DNA of 17,196 nucleotides from Oscillospiraceae bacterium (GCA_900768675.1 CAAGDT010000103.1:1-17196); one strand, 5' to 3'. Shown: positions 6,755-13,860, numbered from the stretch's first letter. Notes: a model not told the origin generated them from the sequence alone. A program made the numbers and translations.

Positions 6755-6991
6755 TATATTTGTATTTTTTGCCGCTTAAACGTCGGGGCAGTACGGCGGT
6801 TATTAGCAGTATGGCGATACTGCATTATAGCTCTGCAAAATTTATCCGTAAATTTTACGGATTTTGTATTGATTTATTTGCACGAACTGTTGACAAATCC
6901 GAAAAAAACAGTAAAATTATAATCAGAATACTGCTTATAGAAAAGTCAGCGGTTTATAGAAAGACTGCATAGTATTCAAGGAGGAAGAACA
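6755..6991. other. Intergenic region with two dyads and the leader of the 6992 operon
   Basis: Two short hairpins are visible: GCAGTAT/ATACTGC (6806-6812, 6817-6823, loop GGCG) and ATCCGTAA/TTACGGAT (6844-6851, 6855-6862, loop of 3), the latter flanked by A- and T-runs. A perfect TTGACA at 6890-6895 is followed by AATTAT after 19 bases or TATAAT (6918-6923) after 22 bases. Neither spacing is good, so the promoter of the following operon is only tentative. No gene was seen in this stretch. Confidence 0.4.
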
Positions 6992-8017
6992 ATGGGCAAT
7001 TCCGCAATCGACAGAATTTATCACCTTGAAGCAAGGAAGGAAATGCTTGACAACCGTTTCCGCAGCGCTGAAAACAGCATCATCGGCAGAGATAACAGCT
7101 TCCTGCCCTTTATTACAAATCGGTCAGGCGTTATTTCGGAAAGAAAGCTGAACAGCTTCATAAAGGATTTGATGAACGGCATTTTTGAGTCGGGAAAAAC
7201 GGGGGTTATTTCCCTGCCGGAGTTCAGGGAGATGTGCGAATGCTTTTTATACTGCACCATACAAGGCATAGGCGAGTACAACGAAAGGTACAGATACGCC
7301 GAAAGAGGGGCATGCTTTTTTTCCGATATTGTGAATATAGCGAAGCACAGCAACAATCTTATTTTCCTGCAAAAAGAGCTTCTGCAAAAATACGAATTTG
7401 AAACCGCAGGAATTGACGAGGCAGACGACTATTTCGACGCAAAGTTTGAAAACGAGCTTCAATGGGGCGGCTTTTTCAGGTACTGCGACGCAGCCTACTA
7501 TATTTTAACGGGAAAATCTATAACCTCTGCCTTTACCAAGGAGGAGTGCGATAAGCTGCGGAATGAACGGGAACAGGAGTATGCAGAAGTCTACGGCTTT
7601 GATTCAGTAGAGGAATTTCACCAGTGGGAAAAGGAAGCCGAGGAAGCGGAAAAGGAGCTTGATTTCCTGAACAATCCCGAGGAAAGCGAGTATGAAAGCT
7701 TTGAAGAAACAGACGAGTATTTTAAGCGTAATGCTGCAATAAGAAAAGAAAAAAACAATGAGTGGCGGAAAACGGTACTTAATCCCGCAAAATTCGCTGA
7801 AAAGTACCTGCGCTTCAGGGAGCTGTTTTTTGAGTCTGATTTGTACTATCGGGTCAAGCTTTTTGACTATGCGGAGCTGATGGTGGATTTATTCCTTTAC
7901 AACAACGGCTTGTCCTCCCTGTCCAAGGACGAGTGCTTTGCTATGATTTGTTACAGGACAAACAAAATGTATGCAAATGTTAAAAATGACAGGGCAAGGA
8001 GCGTGAGCAAGGCGTGA
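6992..8017 (+). CDS. Hypothetical protein, first gene of a two-gene operon
   Basis: 341 residues; ATG at 6992 with AAGGAGG at 6978-6984. I do not recognise the family. No signal peptide or membrane segment is apparent, so it is probably a cytoplasmic, mostly helical protein. The N-terminal half (about 1-190) is rich in aromatics and Cys (CECFLYCTIQGIGEY, FFRYCDAAYYILTG). Residues about 205-265 are strongly acidic and probably coiled or disordered (EKEAEEAEKELDF, EESEYESFEETDEY). The C-terminal part contains FAEKYLRFRELFFES and ends with a basic tail. The stop codon overlaps the GTG start of the next gene, so the two are translationally coupled and probably work together. Coding is supported by the ribosome binding site, codon use and length. 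Confidence 0.75.
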   Translation: MGNSAIDRIYHLEARKEMLDNRFRSAENSIIGRDNSFLPFITNRSGVISERKLNSFIKDLMNGIFESGKTGVISLPEFREMCECFLYCTIQGIGEYNERYRYAERGACFFSDIVNIAKHSNNLIFLQKELLQKYEFETAGIDEADDYFDAKFENELQWGGFFRYCDAAYYILTGKSITSAFTKEECDKLRNEREQEYAEVYGFDSVEEFHQWEKEAEEAEKELDFLNNPEESEYESFEETDEYFKRNAAIRKEKNNEWRKTVLNPAKFAEKYLRFRELFFESDLYYRVKLFDYAELMVDLFLYNNGLSSLSKDECFAMICYRTNKMYANVKNDRARSVSKA

Positions 8018-9135
8018 TAAAGGACAAGAGCGAGCTTTACGAAAGCCTGTGGAATGACTATAATCTTCACGAAAACCACAAGGAAAACAGCTTCATATAC
8101 AGCTATATGAAACGTAAAAAGGACCTTCGTGCAGAGGAAATCGGGAAAAGCAGAGAGGCTGTTTTTGAGTATTCACATCAGAAAAAGCGTGATAAATACA
8201 CCCTGCTCAAAAGCGCATATTTAGGGGCGGTAAAATACCGGGTTATTACCGCAGCCGAGTACGGAGAAATTCTTGTTAATCTTCTGGGTGCAAAACTGCC
8301 CGCAAAGTACAAAAGCATAAGCACAAGGGAGGAAATCGAGAAGGCGGAGGAGGTGTTTGAAAGGCAGTTTTTGCTGGGCTGTACCGGGGATTTTTTCTAC
8401 AATCTCGGCTACCGCACAAACAAGAACACGAAGTACAGCCAGAGCGTAAAGCTGCCCTCAAGAAGTGCTAAGGAGGACAGCTACAACGACGAGCTTGAAA
8501 TGCTGTACGAATTTAAAAAATACAGCGGCGACAGCGGAGAATTTGATTTGAGTGTGCCGTCGGCGGCAATTGACGAGGAATATATTGAAAAGTGCAGCCG
8601 GCTTTACGACGCTATAACAAAGGAGAAAAAAACAAACGCCTTTGTGCCGCTTTTTGTCGACAGGAACACAAGCGCAGGAGTTTATATTATCGGCGCAGAC
8701 AGGTTCGGTGAGGACACATTCGGAAGACTGAACAAGAAAGGAACGGACGTTTGCTATGTCTGCATAGTATGCTTTTTCGAGCTGGATAAAATATCGAGAA
8801 TACAAAACCTCCCGGAAGACGATATTTCAATAAATATGTGGATTAAGGAGAGGCACCGCTCGGTAAGAAAGGCGTTTTGTTCCTTTAAAAAGCTTGCTTC
8901 GGGGGAGGATTTTTACGAAAATTATCCCTTTGAGAACGACGACGAGCGCCCCATGGGGATAGACGACTGCTTTAATCTTTACTTTTTGTCAAAGGACAAA
9001 AACCGGGAATATATGCGGGAAAAAATGAAGGCTATGATTATTAAAGAAATACTTAAGGAGGAGGAGGAAATCCTGCGTAGTATCAAGGAAAAGGAAGAAA
9101 GCGTAAAATTGCCACGAAATACTTCGGATAATTAA
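8014..9135 (+). CDS. Hypothetical protein, second gene of a two-gene operon
   Basis: 373 residues from a GTG start that overlaps the upstream TGA (GTGA). I do not recognise the family. No membrane segment or signal peptide is apparent, so it is probably cytoplasmic. The N-terminus is highly charged (YMKRKKDLRAEEIGKSREA). About residues 215-270 look like a compact alpha/beta unit (NAFVPLFVDRNTSAGVYIIG, then GTDVCYVCIVCFFELDKI), which could be a small-molecule-binding or nuclease-like fold, though no catalytic motif is evident. The C-terminus is a long charged helix (MKAMIIKEILKEEEEILRS). A short YRTNK motif occurs in both this protein (about 133-137) and its upstream partner, probably by chance. 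Strong hairpins follow at 9200-9290. Confidence 0.75.
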   Translation: MIKDKSELYESLWNDYNLHENHKENSFIYSYMKRKKDLRAEEIGKSREAVFEYSHQKKRDKYTLLKSAYLGAVKYRVITAAEYGEILVNLLGAKLPAKYKSISTREEIEKAEEVFERQFLLGCTGDFFYNLGYRTNKNTKYSQSVKLPSRSAKEDSYNDELEMLYEFKKYSGDSGEFDLSVPSAAIDEEYIEKCSRLYDAITKEKKTNAFVPLFVDRNTSAGVYIIGADRFGEDTFGRLNKKGTDVCYVCIVCFFELDKISRIQNLPEDDISINMWIKERHRSVRKAFCSFKKLASGEDFYENYPFENDDERPMGIDDCFNLYFLSKDKNREYMREKMKAMIIKEILKEEEEILRSIKEKEESVKLPRNTSDN

Positions 9136-9151
9136 CAAAACAGAATATTTA

Positions 9152-9251
9152 ATAGTAAACGACAAGTATTATTTTACTTTGAGCGGAATTTAAGTCAGGT
9201 ATATTTTTCTACCCGCCTTCGGCGGGTAGAAAAATATATGACGTTTACTAT
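9152..9251. mobile_element. Candidate second miniature element (about 98-100 bp) with inverted ends
   Basis: ATAGTAAACGACA at 9152-9164 and the complement of 9239-9251 (ATAGTAAACGTCA) match at 12 of 13 positions. TAA is found on both outer sides of TAGTAAACG...CGTTTACTA, which would be a 3-bp duplication. The interior carries the 18-bp perfect hairpin at 9200-9238. It has no coding capacity. Only one copy is in the window, so calling it mobile rests on the symmetrical ends alone. Confidence 0.4.
9200..9238. terminator. Very strong bidirectional hairpin terminator
   Basis: 18-bp perfect arms (9200-9217 and 9221-9238) with GC-rich top CTACCCGCC/GGCGGGTAG and AT-rich base, around a TTC loop. 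The A-run and T-run of the stem base would act as U-tracts in either direction. It is the first terminator after the 6992-9135 operon. Confidence 0.75.
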
Positions 9252-9253
9252 AA

Positions 9254-9290
9254 GCCTGCGGGCGGCAGTTCTTGACTGCTGCCCGCAGGC
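9254..9290 (+). terminator. Second hairpin terminator
   Basis: Arms GCCTGCGGGCGGCAG (9254-9268) and CTGCTGCCCGCAGGC (9276-9290) pair over 15 positions with one G-T wobble, followed by TTTCTTATTT. It backs up the hairpin at 9200-9238. A smaller dyad, CCCGTA/TACGGG (9301-9306, 9312-9317), follows with a T-rich tail. Confidence 0.8.
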
Positions 9291-9423
9291 TTTCTTATTT
9301 CCCGTATATTTTACGGGTGCTTATTTTTTTGCAGTATTATATAGTTACATTCAGTTGAGAAGTATGAAAGACTGTAGCGGAATAGCTTTAAGGTGCAGTA
9401 AGAAAAGGCGGCGGGAAAAGCTT

Positions 9424-10158
9424 ATGAACACAAACAACAATATAAGCTCTGTTATCTGCAACATTCCCCATTCCGGCACAAAAATTCCCGACTGGGCATT
9501 ACCGGATTTTACAATCCCGCTTGGAAAAATACGAGAAATTGCGGAATTTATGGCTGACAAGAACGTTGACAGGCTCTTTTCCTTTGTCCCCGAAGAAAAC
9601 AGGCTGACAGCGGAAATATCACGGATTGTTGTGGATACCGAGCGTTACAGAAATGACAGCGACAAGCCTATGGCAAGGCTTGGAATGGGGCTTTTCTATA
9701 CCTGCGACCATAACGGAAACCATATAAGAAAGCGTGGCTCAACTTACGAAAAAAGCCTGATGATTTACGACAAATATCACAGGGAGCTTGAAGAAAAAAC
9801 GGCCTTCTGCCTTGAAAAAACAGGTCGCTGTATTATTCTTGACTGCCACAGCTTTCACGACGGCATGGAGTACACAGGCTGCCCCACGGAAAGCTTTCCC
9901 GATGTCTGTGTCGGCTTTAACGAAAAGGAGCCGCCCGAAATCGTTCTGAGAATAAAGGCGCTTTTTGAAAACGAGGGGTACAGCGTTAAGCTTAATCTTC
10001 CCTTTTCGGGGGCAATTCTGCCGCTGAAATATTCGGGTGATAACCGCGTGGTTTCTGTAATGCTGGAGCTTAACCGACGTATATACTGCGGCAGTAAGCA
10101 GGATTTCCGAAAAGTCAGCGGGCTTTGCGAAAAGGCTTACTGGCTGCTTGGCGGCTGA
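9424..10158 (+). CDS. N-formylglutamate amidohydrolase-family protein
   Basis: 244 residues from the ATG at 9424. This start was chosen because an in-frame upstream ATG at 9238 lies inside the terminator hairpins and would add a non-conserved tail. The ribosome binding site is weak (GGCGGGAAAAG). Family motifs are NIPHSG (13-18), VVDTERYRND (69-78) and ILDCHSF (138-144), all typical of the FGase/HutG amidohydrolase family, which uses a metal to hydrolyse N-formyl or related amides. The histidine-degradation genes that accompany true HutG are absent, so the natural substrate may differ. The 47-base gap to the next gene suggests a shared transcript with the two downstream lipoproteins, though a functional link is unclear. 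A -10-like TATTAT at about 9335-9340 has no good -35. Confidence 0.85.
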   Translation: MNTNNNISSVICNIPHSGTKIPDWALPDFTIPLGKIREIAEFMADKNVDRLFSFVPEENRLTAEISRIVVDTERYRNDSDKPMARLGMGLFYTCDHNGNHIRKRGSTYEKSLMIYDKYHRELEEKTAFCLEKTGRCIILDCHSFHDGMEYTGCPTESFPDVCVGFNEKEPPEIVLRIKALFENEGYSVKLNLPFSGAILPLKYSGDNRVVSVMLELNRRIYCGSKQDFRKVSGLCEKAYWLLGG

Positions 10159-10205
10159 AGCTTCGGGGCGGGAGATACTGCAATAAAAACAAAAAGGAGA
10201 GAAAA

Positions 10206-11747
10206 ATGACTGCAAAAAGATTTACAGCGGCAGTTCTTGCGGCGGCAATAACCCTATCGGTAACCGCCTGCAATAACAGCGCCGACAACACGGAACAGAG
10301 CTTCAACACACCAAGTCCGGGCGGGAATATAGCCGTTGGAGAGTATGTTAAATTCGGGGATTACAGCTGGCAGGTGCTTGAAGTTAAAAACGGAAACGCA
10401 CTTATTATAAGCGAAAGGATTCTTGACTATAAGCCCTACAACAACACTCCCGCAGAAACCACATGGGCGGAATGCGATTTACGAAGATACCTTAACAACG
10501 ATTTTTACAACAGCTTCAGCGACAAGGAAAGGCAGCTGATAATGCCCGTAAAAAACGAAAATCCCGATAACCCCTGGGATTTTACACAGCAGGGCGGCTG
10601 CGCTGCAACAGAGGGCGGAAAGGACACCGAGGATTACATATTTTTGCTGAGCCTTGACGAAATTGTCAGGTATTTCAGCACAGACGGGCAGGATAGTATG
10701 CTGTATCAGTCGCAGCTTGGCGCACGGGAGATGAAGCTTTCGGACGGCTGCGAAAAAAGCAGGATCGCCTATAATCTCAGCGGCGATATTACAAATCCCA
10801 CAGGCTCGGCATGGTTTCTCCGCTCTCCGGGAATGTACCAAGAAAACGCCGCCTATATCGGCAGCAAGGGCAGTATTGCGGTATGCGGAACCTGGGTTGA
10901 GGGCACGTCCTACGGAATGAGACCTGCGATGTGGGTAAAAAATGCAGGCTCACTTGAAAAATCCGTTGTGATTTGCAGCGACCCGGATTGCAGCGCCTGC
11001 AAAAGCGGAGTTTACAGCGACAATCCGAAGGAAGGCAGCAAGTGCATTATCTGCGGATACGGAAGGGCGTGCAAGGACAAAATCGCTCACAACAGGCTTT
11101 ATCACGACTGGATTTACAACTGCGTTTACATTACAAAAGAAATGCTGGATGAAATCTACCAAATCGAAGATACGTTCAAGCAGGTATGGCTTGATATTTT
11201 CAAGCTTCTTCAGGACGGGCAGTCAAGCCTTGACAGCAGCAGACAGAAAATCCGTATTTCGCAGGTTGTAAGCAACGAAGTCAGCAACCGTATTACAGCC
11301 CTTGAAGAAAAGGAAGTCGCCACCACCTACAATTACAGAAGTATGACGCCGCAGCAGTTTGCAGAAAAGAAGGCTTACCTCGAAAACCGCACAGCGCTCC
11401 TTAAAGAAGTTAAAAGCGTAATTCAGCAGGCTGTCGCAGAGGCAAATGCCTCGGCGGTAACCTTTGAAGAAAACACAAAGAGATTCTTTTCGGCATTATT
11501 AATCGAAATTCTGAGAGAAAAGGTGAAAAATCAGGTTTCCGATACAAACGAACAGCTCTGGGATGCGGGTTATTATCACGCTCTCTTCGGGGATTTGCTT
11601 GCAGGAATAGCTTATGATGAGTTTGAGCAGCTTAGTCAGGACAAAATCGACGAGCTTTTCGGAAGCAACAAATTACTGGAATGGGAAAACGGCGGCGGCG
11701 CTATGCTGGACGGTTATCTTGAGGCTGTTTTCTTCGGGAAAAACTAA
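10206..11747 (+). CDS. DUF6273-like lipoprotein with a Cys-rich, zinc-ribbon-like insert and helical C-terminus
   Basis: 513 residues from the ATG at 10206 (AAGGAGAG upstream); an in-frame upstream start at 10125 overlaps the previous gene and lacks a signal peptide. The N-terminus is a lipoprotein signal with lipobox VTAC (Cys22). Residues about 43-247 match the DUF6273 pattern: GEYVKFGDYSWQVLEV, ALIISERILDYKPYN, TTWAECDLRRYLNNDFYNSF, YIFLLSLDEI, WFLRSPG, then GMRPAMWVK. This beta-rich domain is common in surface proteins of gut Firmicutes; its role is unknown. Residues 257-289 hold six Cys in CxxxxCxxC and CxxCxxxxxC groups, resembling a zinc ribbon, which is odd for an exported protein. 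Residues 300-513 are helical with possible coiled coil (SNEVSNRITALEEKE). It is probably anchored to the outer face of the membrane. Confidence 0.8.
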   Translation: MTAKRFTAAVLAAAITLSVTACNNSADNTEQSFNTPSPGGNIAVGEYVKFGDYSWQVLEVKNGNALIISERILDYKPYNNTPAETTWAECDLRRYLNNDFYNSFSDKERQLIMPVKNENPDNPWDFTQQGGCAATEGGKDTEDYIFLLSLDEIVRYFSTDGQDSMLYQSQLGAREMKLSDGCEKSRIAYNLSGDITNPTGSAWFLRSPGMYQENAAYIGSKGSIAVCGTWVEGTSYGMRPAMWVKNAGSLEKSVVICSDPDCSACKSGVYSDNPKEGSKCIICGYGRACKDKIAHNRLYHDWIYNCVYITKEMLDEIYQIEDTFKQVWLDIFKLLQDGQSSLDSSRQKIRISQVVSNEVSNRITALEEKEVATTYNYRSMTPQQFAEKKAYLENRTALLKEVKSVIQQAVAEANASAVTFEENTKRFFSALLIEILREKVKNQVSDTNEQLWDAGYYHALFGDLLAGIAYDEFEQLSQDKIDELFGSNKLLEWENGGGAMLDGYLEAVFFGKN

Positions 11748-11765
11748 AATAAAAGGAGTATCAAA

Positions 11766-12539
11766 ATGAAAAAGTTTATTATCTTAGTAATGGCAATTGC
11801 AATTGCGCTCACACTTTCCTCCTGCAACAAGGGCGGCGAGGTTTTGGGCGGAGTATTCGGTCAGACCTGCGACAAGTGCGAAAAAATTGCAGAACTTCAG
11901 GCGGAGGCGGAGGAGCTTGCCGAAAAGCTGAACACAAGGGAGGCAACCTTACATGAAGGCTCAGCCGAAGTTGTGGACAACGAAGAAAGGCTTGACAGTA
12001 TTAACGAGCAGATTTCTGTTCTGATGCAGCACGATTGTCCACTGCCGCCCGAAAAGGTTACAAACGTCGAATATGTGCTTGGCAAATATAACGGCACATA
12101 CACGGGAGAAATGAAAGCTGGCGTAGCCCACGGCAAGGGTTCCTTCGAGGGGATTTATCACAAAAATAAATTCATAACCCTAAAATATGACGGCGATTTT
12201 GTGGGCGGCGAGCTGGAGGGCTACGGCGTTTATATTCTTGAAGACAGTCAGGTTAATCACATTATACATTATGAAGGGGAATTTCACAGCAATTGTCTTA
12301 CCGGTCAAGCCACAGAAATCGAAACCTACGGCAAAACCACAACCGAGAAAAAAGGCGAATTTAAAAACGGAAGATTTATGAACGGCGAATATACCGAGAA
12401 GGATTCCTCGGGAGTTATAACCGATTACGGCACATACAAGGACGGCAATATCTCCTACAGCGCAAAGACAGAACAAGAAAAGAAACGCAATCAGCAGCAG
12501 GCTGAATTTATCATCGATGTTTTTGACTGGATATTCTGA
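11766..12539 (+). CDS. MORN-repeat lipoprotein with coiled coil
   Basis: 257 residues; ATG at 11766 with AAAGGAG upstream, 18 bases after the previous stop codon, so co-transcribed with it. A lipoprotein signal ends in LSSC (Cys20). CDKC (35-38) leads into a coiled coil at about 39-90 (IAELQAEAEELAEKL, NEERLDSINEQISVL). Residues about 104-220 carry four MORN-like repeats: YNGTYTGEMKAGVAHGKGSF, YDGDFVGGELEGYGVY, YEGEFHSNCLTGQA and KKGEFKNGRFMNGEY. MORN repeats form beta-sheet scaffolds that bind proteins or lipids. The likely location is the outer membrane face, alongside the DUF6273 lipoprotein, and the two may form one complex. A hydrophobic, aromatic end (FIIDVFDWIF) is notable. Confidence 0.85.
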   Translation: MKKFIILVMAIAIALTLSSCNKGGEVLGGVFGQTCDKCEKIAELQAEAEELAEKLNTREATLHEGSAEVVDNEERLDSINEQISVLMQHDCPLPPEKVTNVEYVLGKYNGTYTGEMKAGVAHGKGSFEGIYHKNKFITLKYDGDFVGGELEGYGVYILEDSQVNHIIHYEGEFHSNCLTGQATEIETYGKTTTEKKGEFKNGRFMNGEYTEKDSSGVITDYGTYKDGNISYSAKTEQEKKRNQQQAEFIIDVFDWIF

Positions 12540-12622
12540 TGTTCTCATTCCTCCGTCGGGCTGAGTTTGCCCCCTGATGGAGCGATGTCAGCCGATAATT
12601 CTAAAAACAGCTCTGAAGCCGA

Positions 12623-12670
12623 AAAACCTCCCGGAAGCCCCACAAGAATACGCAGCTTACGGGAGGTTTT
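12623..12670. terminator. Long-arm hairpin, probable terminator of the lipoprotein operon
   Basis: AAAACCTCCCGGAAGC (12623-12638) and GCTTACGGGAGGTTTT (12655-12670) pair at 15 of 16 positions around a 16-base loop. The A-run before and T-run after suit termination in either direction. A weaker dyad (CTCCGTC/GATGGAG with inner GGG/CCC, about 12551-12583) lies between it and the MORN gene. No gene was seen in 12540-12763. Confidence 0.6.
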
Positions 12671-12677
12671 GCAGGAT

Positions 12678-12694
12678 AATACCCCATAATTATT
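12678..12694. repeat. MITE end remnant (left type)
   Basis: AATACCCCATAATTATT matches 2191-2207 in the left end of the complete MITE at 16 of 17 positions. The preceding GG is shifted by one base, and the sequence to the right is not clearly MITE interior. It sits just upstream of the promoter of the MerR-type regulator. Confidence 0.45.
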
Positions 12695-12701
12695 GCCTAT
12701 A

Positions 12702-12730
12702 TTGCATTTCAGCAGACGGCGTGATATAAT
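12702..12730 (+). promoter_or_regulatory. Promoter of the double-MerR regulator
   Basis: TTGCAT (12702-12707), 17-base spacer and a perfect TATAAT (12725-12730), with transcription starting about 28 bases before the ATG at 12764. Confidence 0.65.
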
Positions 12731-12763
12731 AAATACCAACAGCTTGTCAAATCCGAGGTGACT

Positions 12764-13528
12764 ATGAATAAAGAGCATACTATCAGTACATATTCCACAG
12801 GCAGGATTGCCGGAATCGTAGGACTGCACCCAAATACAGTAAGAATGTATGAGGAATGGGGGCTGATTGCAAAGCCCGAACGCAAAGCGAACGGCTATCG
12901 TGTTTATAACGATGTACATATCAAGCAATTCCGGTTAGCAAGAAAGGCTCTTCAGATTGAAGTGCTTCAGGCAGGACTCAGAAAGCGGATAATTGAAGCA
13001 GTAAAGCTGTCGGCTCAGTATCGGTTTGATGAAGCAATACTGCTCACAGAAGAATATATCCGCATAGCAGAGCAAGAAAAAGATAATGCGAAAGAAGCCG
13101 CAGGAATATGTGAAATACTGTGTTGTCAACAGCCCGAAGCCGACGGTGTTTTATACAGGAGGGCGCAGGCGGCAAAGGAGCTTGGCTTAACGATTGACAC
13201 AATCCGCAACTGGGAAATGAACGGACTGCTTACCGTAAGACGAAAGCAAAACGGCTATCGTGTGTACGACTCAAAGGACATAAACCGCCTTAAAATTATT
13301 CGTTCCTTAAGATGTGCAAATTATTCCTTGTCGGCAATTCTGCGAATGTTAAATAAGTATGACAGCGGAATGGGCAAAAACGATATTCTCGATATACTGA
13401 ATACTCCCGAAAATGACGAGGATATTATTTCCGCCTGCGACAAGCTTGTTGTTTCCCTTGAAAATGCAATAAATAACGCCTATGAGGTTATTTCAATCAT
13501 TACAGAAATAAGACTAATGAAAACCTGA
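12764..13528 (+). CDS. Regulator with two tandem MerR-type DNA-binding domains
   Basis: 254 residues from the ATG at 12764 with GAGGTG just upstream; the in-frame GTG at 12758 is part of that ribosome binding site. Domain 1 (about 10-62) has GRIAGIVGLHPNTVRMYEEW, GLIAKPERKANGYRVYNDV. Domain 2 (about 131-200) repeats it: AQAAKELGLTIDTIRNWEMN, GLLTVRRKQNGYRVYDSKDI. The shared NGYRVY wing is typical of the MerR superfamily. Between and after the domains are helices (66-125, 200-254) that could serve for dimerisation. There is no obvious effector domain. A single chain carrying both DNA-binding units may bind a dyad as a monomer. The next gene is an ABC-transporter ATPase remnant, so it probably controlled that transporter. 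Confidence 0.85.
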   Translation: MNKEHTISTYSTGRIAGIVGLHPNTVRMYEEWGLIAKPERKANGYRVYNDVHIKQFRLARKALQIEVLQAGLRKRIIEAVKLSAQYRFDEAILLTEEYIRIAEQEKDNAKEAAGICEILCCQQPEADGVLYRRAQAAKELGLTIDTIRNWEMNGLLTVRRKQNGYRVYDSKDINRLKIIRSLRCANYSLSAILRMLNKYDSGMGKNDILDILNTPENDEDIISACDKLVVSLENAINNAYEVISIITEIRLMKT

Positions 13529-13535
13529 ACTCTCC

Positions 13536-13569
13536 ATTATACCACCAGGCTTTTGCTTGGTGGTATAAT
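13536..13569. promoter_or_regulatory. Perfect dyad between the MerR-type gene and the ABC remnant
   Basis: ATTATACCACCA (13536-13547) and TGGTGGTATAAT (13558-13569) are perfect 12-bp arms; inner GGC/GCT can extend the stem to a TTTT loop. It lies 8 bases after the regulator stop codon and about 17 bases before the ABC ribosome binding site. It may be a terminator or attenuator, or an operator for the double-MerR protein. Confidence 0.55.
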
Positions 13570-13598
13570 TCGTTTATCACGATTAAGGAGGTAAAAAA

Positions 13599-13763
13599 AT
13601 GAACGTAATAATCGTAGATAAGCTTACCAAAAAGTACGGAAATTATGCCGCCGTGAACAATCTGAGCTTTCAGGTAAGGAAAGGAGCGGTTTTCGGCTTG
13701 CTTGGAGCAAACGGAGCAGGAAAAAGCACCACTATTGCAGTCAGATTTTTCAGGTGGGAATAA
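13599..13763 (+). pseudogene. ABC transporter ATP-binding protein, truncated after Walker A
   Basis: Starts at ATG 13599 with AAGGAGG 6 bases upstream. The first 46 residues are a typical ABC ATPase beginning: VDKLTKKYGNYAAVNNLSF, then FGLLGANGAGKSTTI with Walker A GANGAGKST (37-45). After Ile46 only AVRFFRWE and a stop follow; Q-loop, signature and Walker B are missing (the family is usually 230-300 residues). The last codons come from a MITE remnant (13737-13778), so a deletion joined the gene to the element. The permease partner is absent too. This is a non-functional remnant whose regulator survives upstream. Confidence 0.9.
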
Positions 13764-13778
13764 TTGTGCGGTGTTGCC
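13737..13778. mobile_element. Internally deleted MITE remnant
   Basis: GCAGTCAGATTTTTC (13737-13751) is identical to 2221-2235 of the complete MITE. TAATTGTGCGGTGTTGCC (13761-13778) is identical to its right end (2342-2359) and is followed by T and TA. The hairpin core and the left end are missing; the left boundary is fused to the ABC gene. Confidence 0.8.
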
Positions 13779-13823
13779 TTAAAAATACTGCAAAAAAATT
13801 ACAGCTCTCGTTTTGCAGAATTC

Positions 13824-13852
13824 TTGACAAACGCGCAAGGACGTGGTATAAT
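13824..13852 (+). promoter_or_regulatory. Consensus SigA promoter of the flavoprotein gene
   Basis: Perfect TTGACA (13824-13829) and perfect TATAAT (13847-13852) with a 17-base spacer. It has the same layout as the tetR promoter at 16401-16429. Such a strong promoter usually needs a repressor. Confidence 0.9.
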
Positions 13853-13860
13853 ACAAATCA

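Noticed and set aside
6890..6923. TTGACA and TATAAT upstream of the 6992 operon as a consensus promoter
   Set aside because: The spacing is 22 bases, too long for a SigA promoter; kept only as a tentative remark.
6992..9135. Homology between the two hypothetical proteins because both contain YRTNK
   Set aside because: The flanking residues and order do not align, so five shared residues are best explained by chance.
9238..9423. Upstream start that would extend the N-formylglutamate amidohydrolase by 62 residues
   Set aside because: The extension is translated from terminator hairpins and does not resemble the family.
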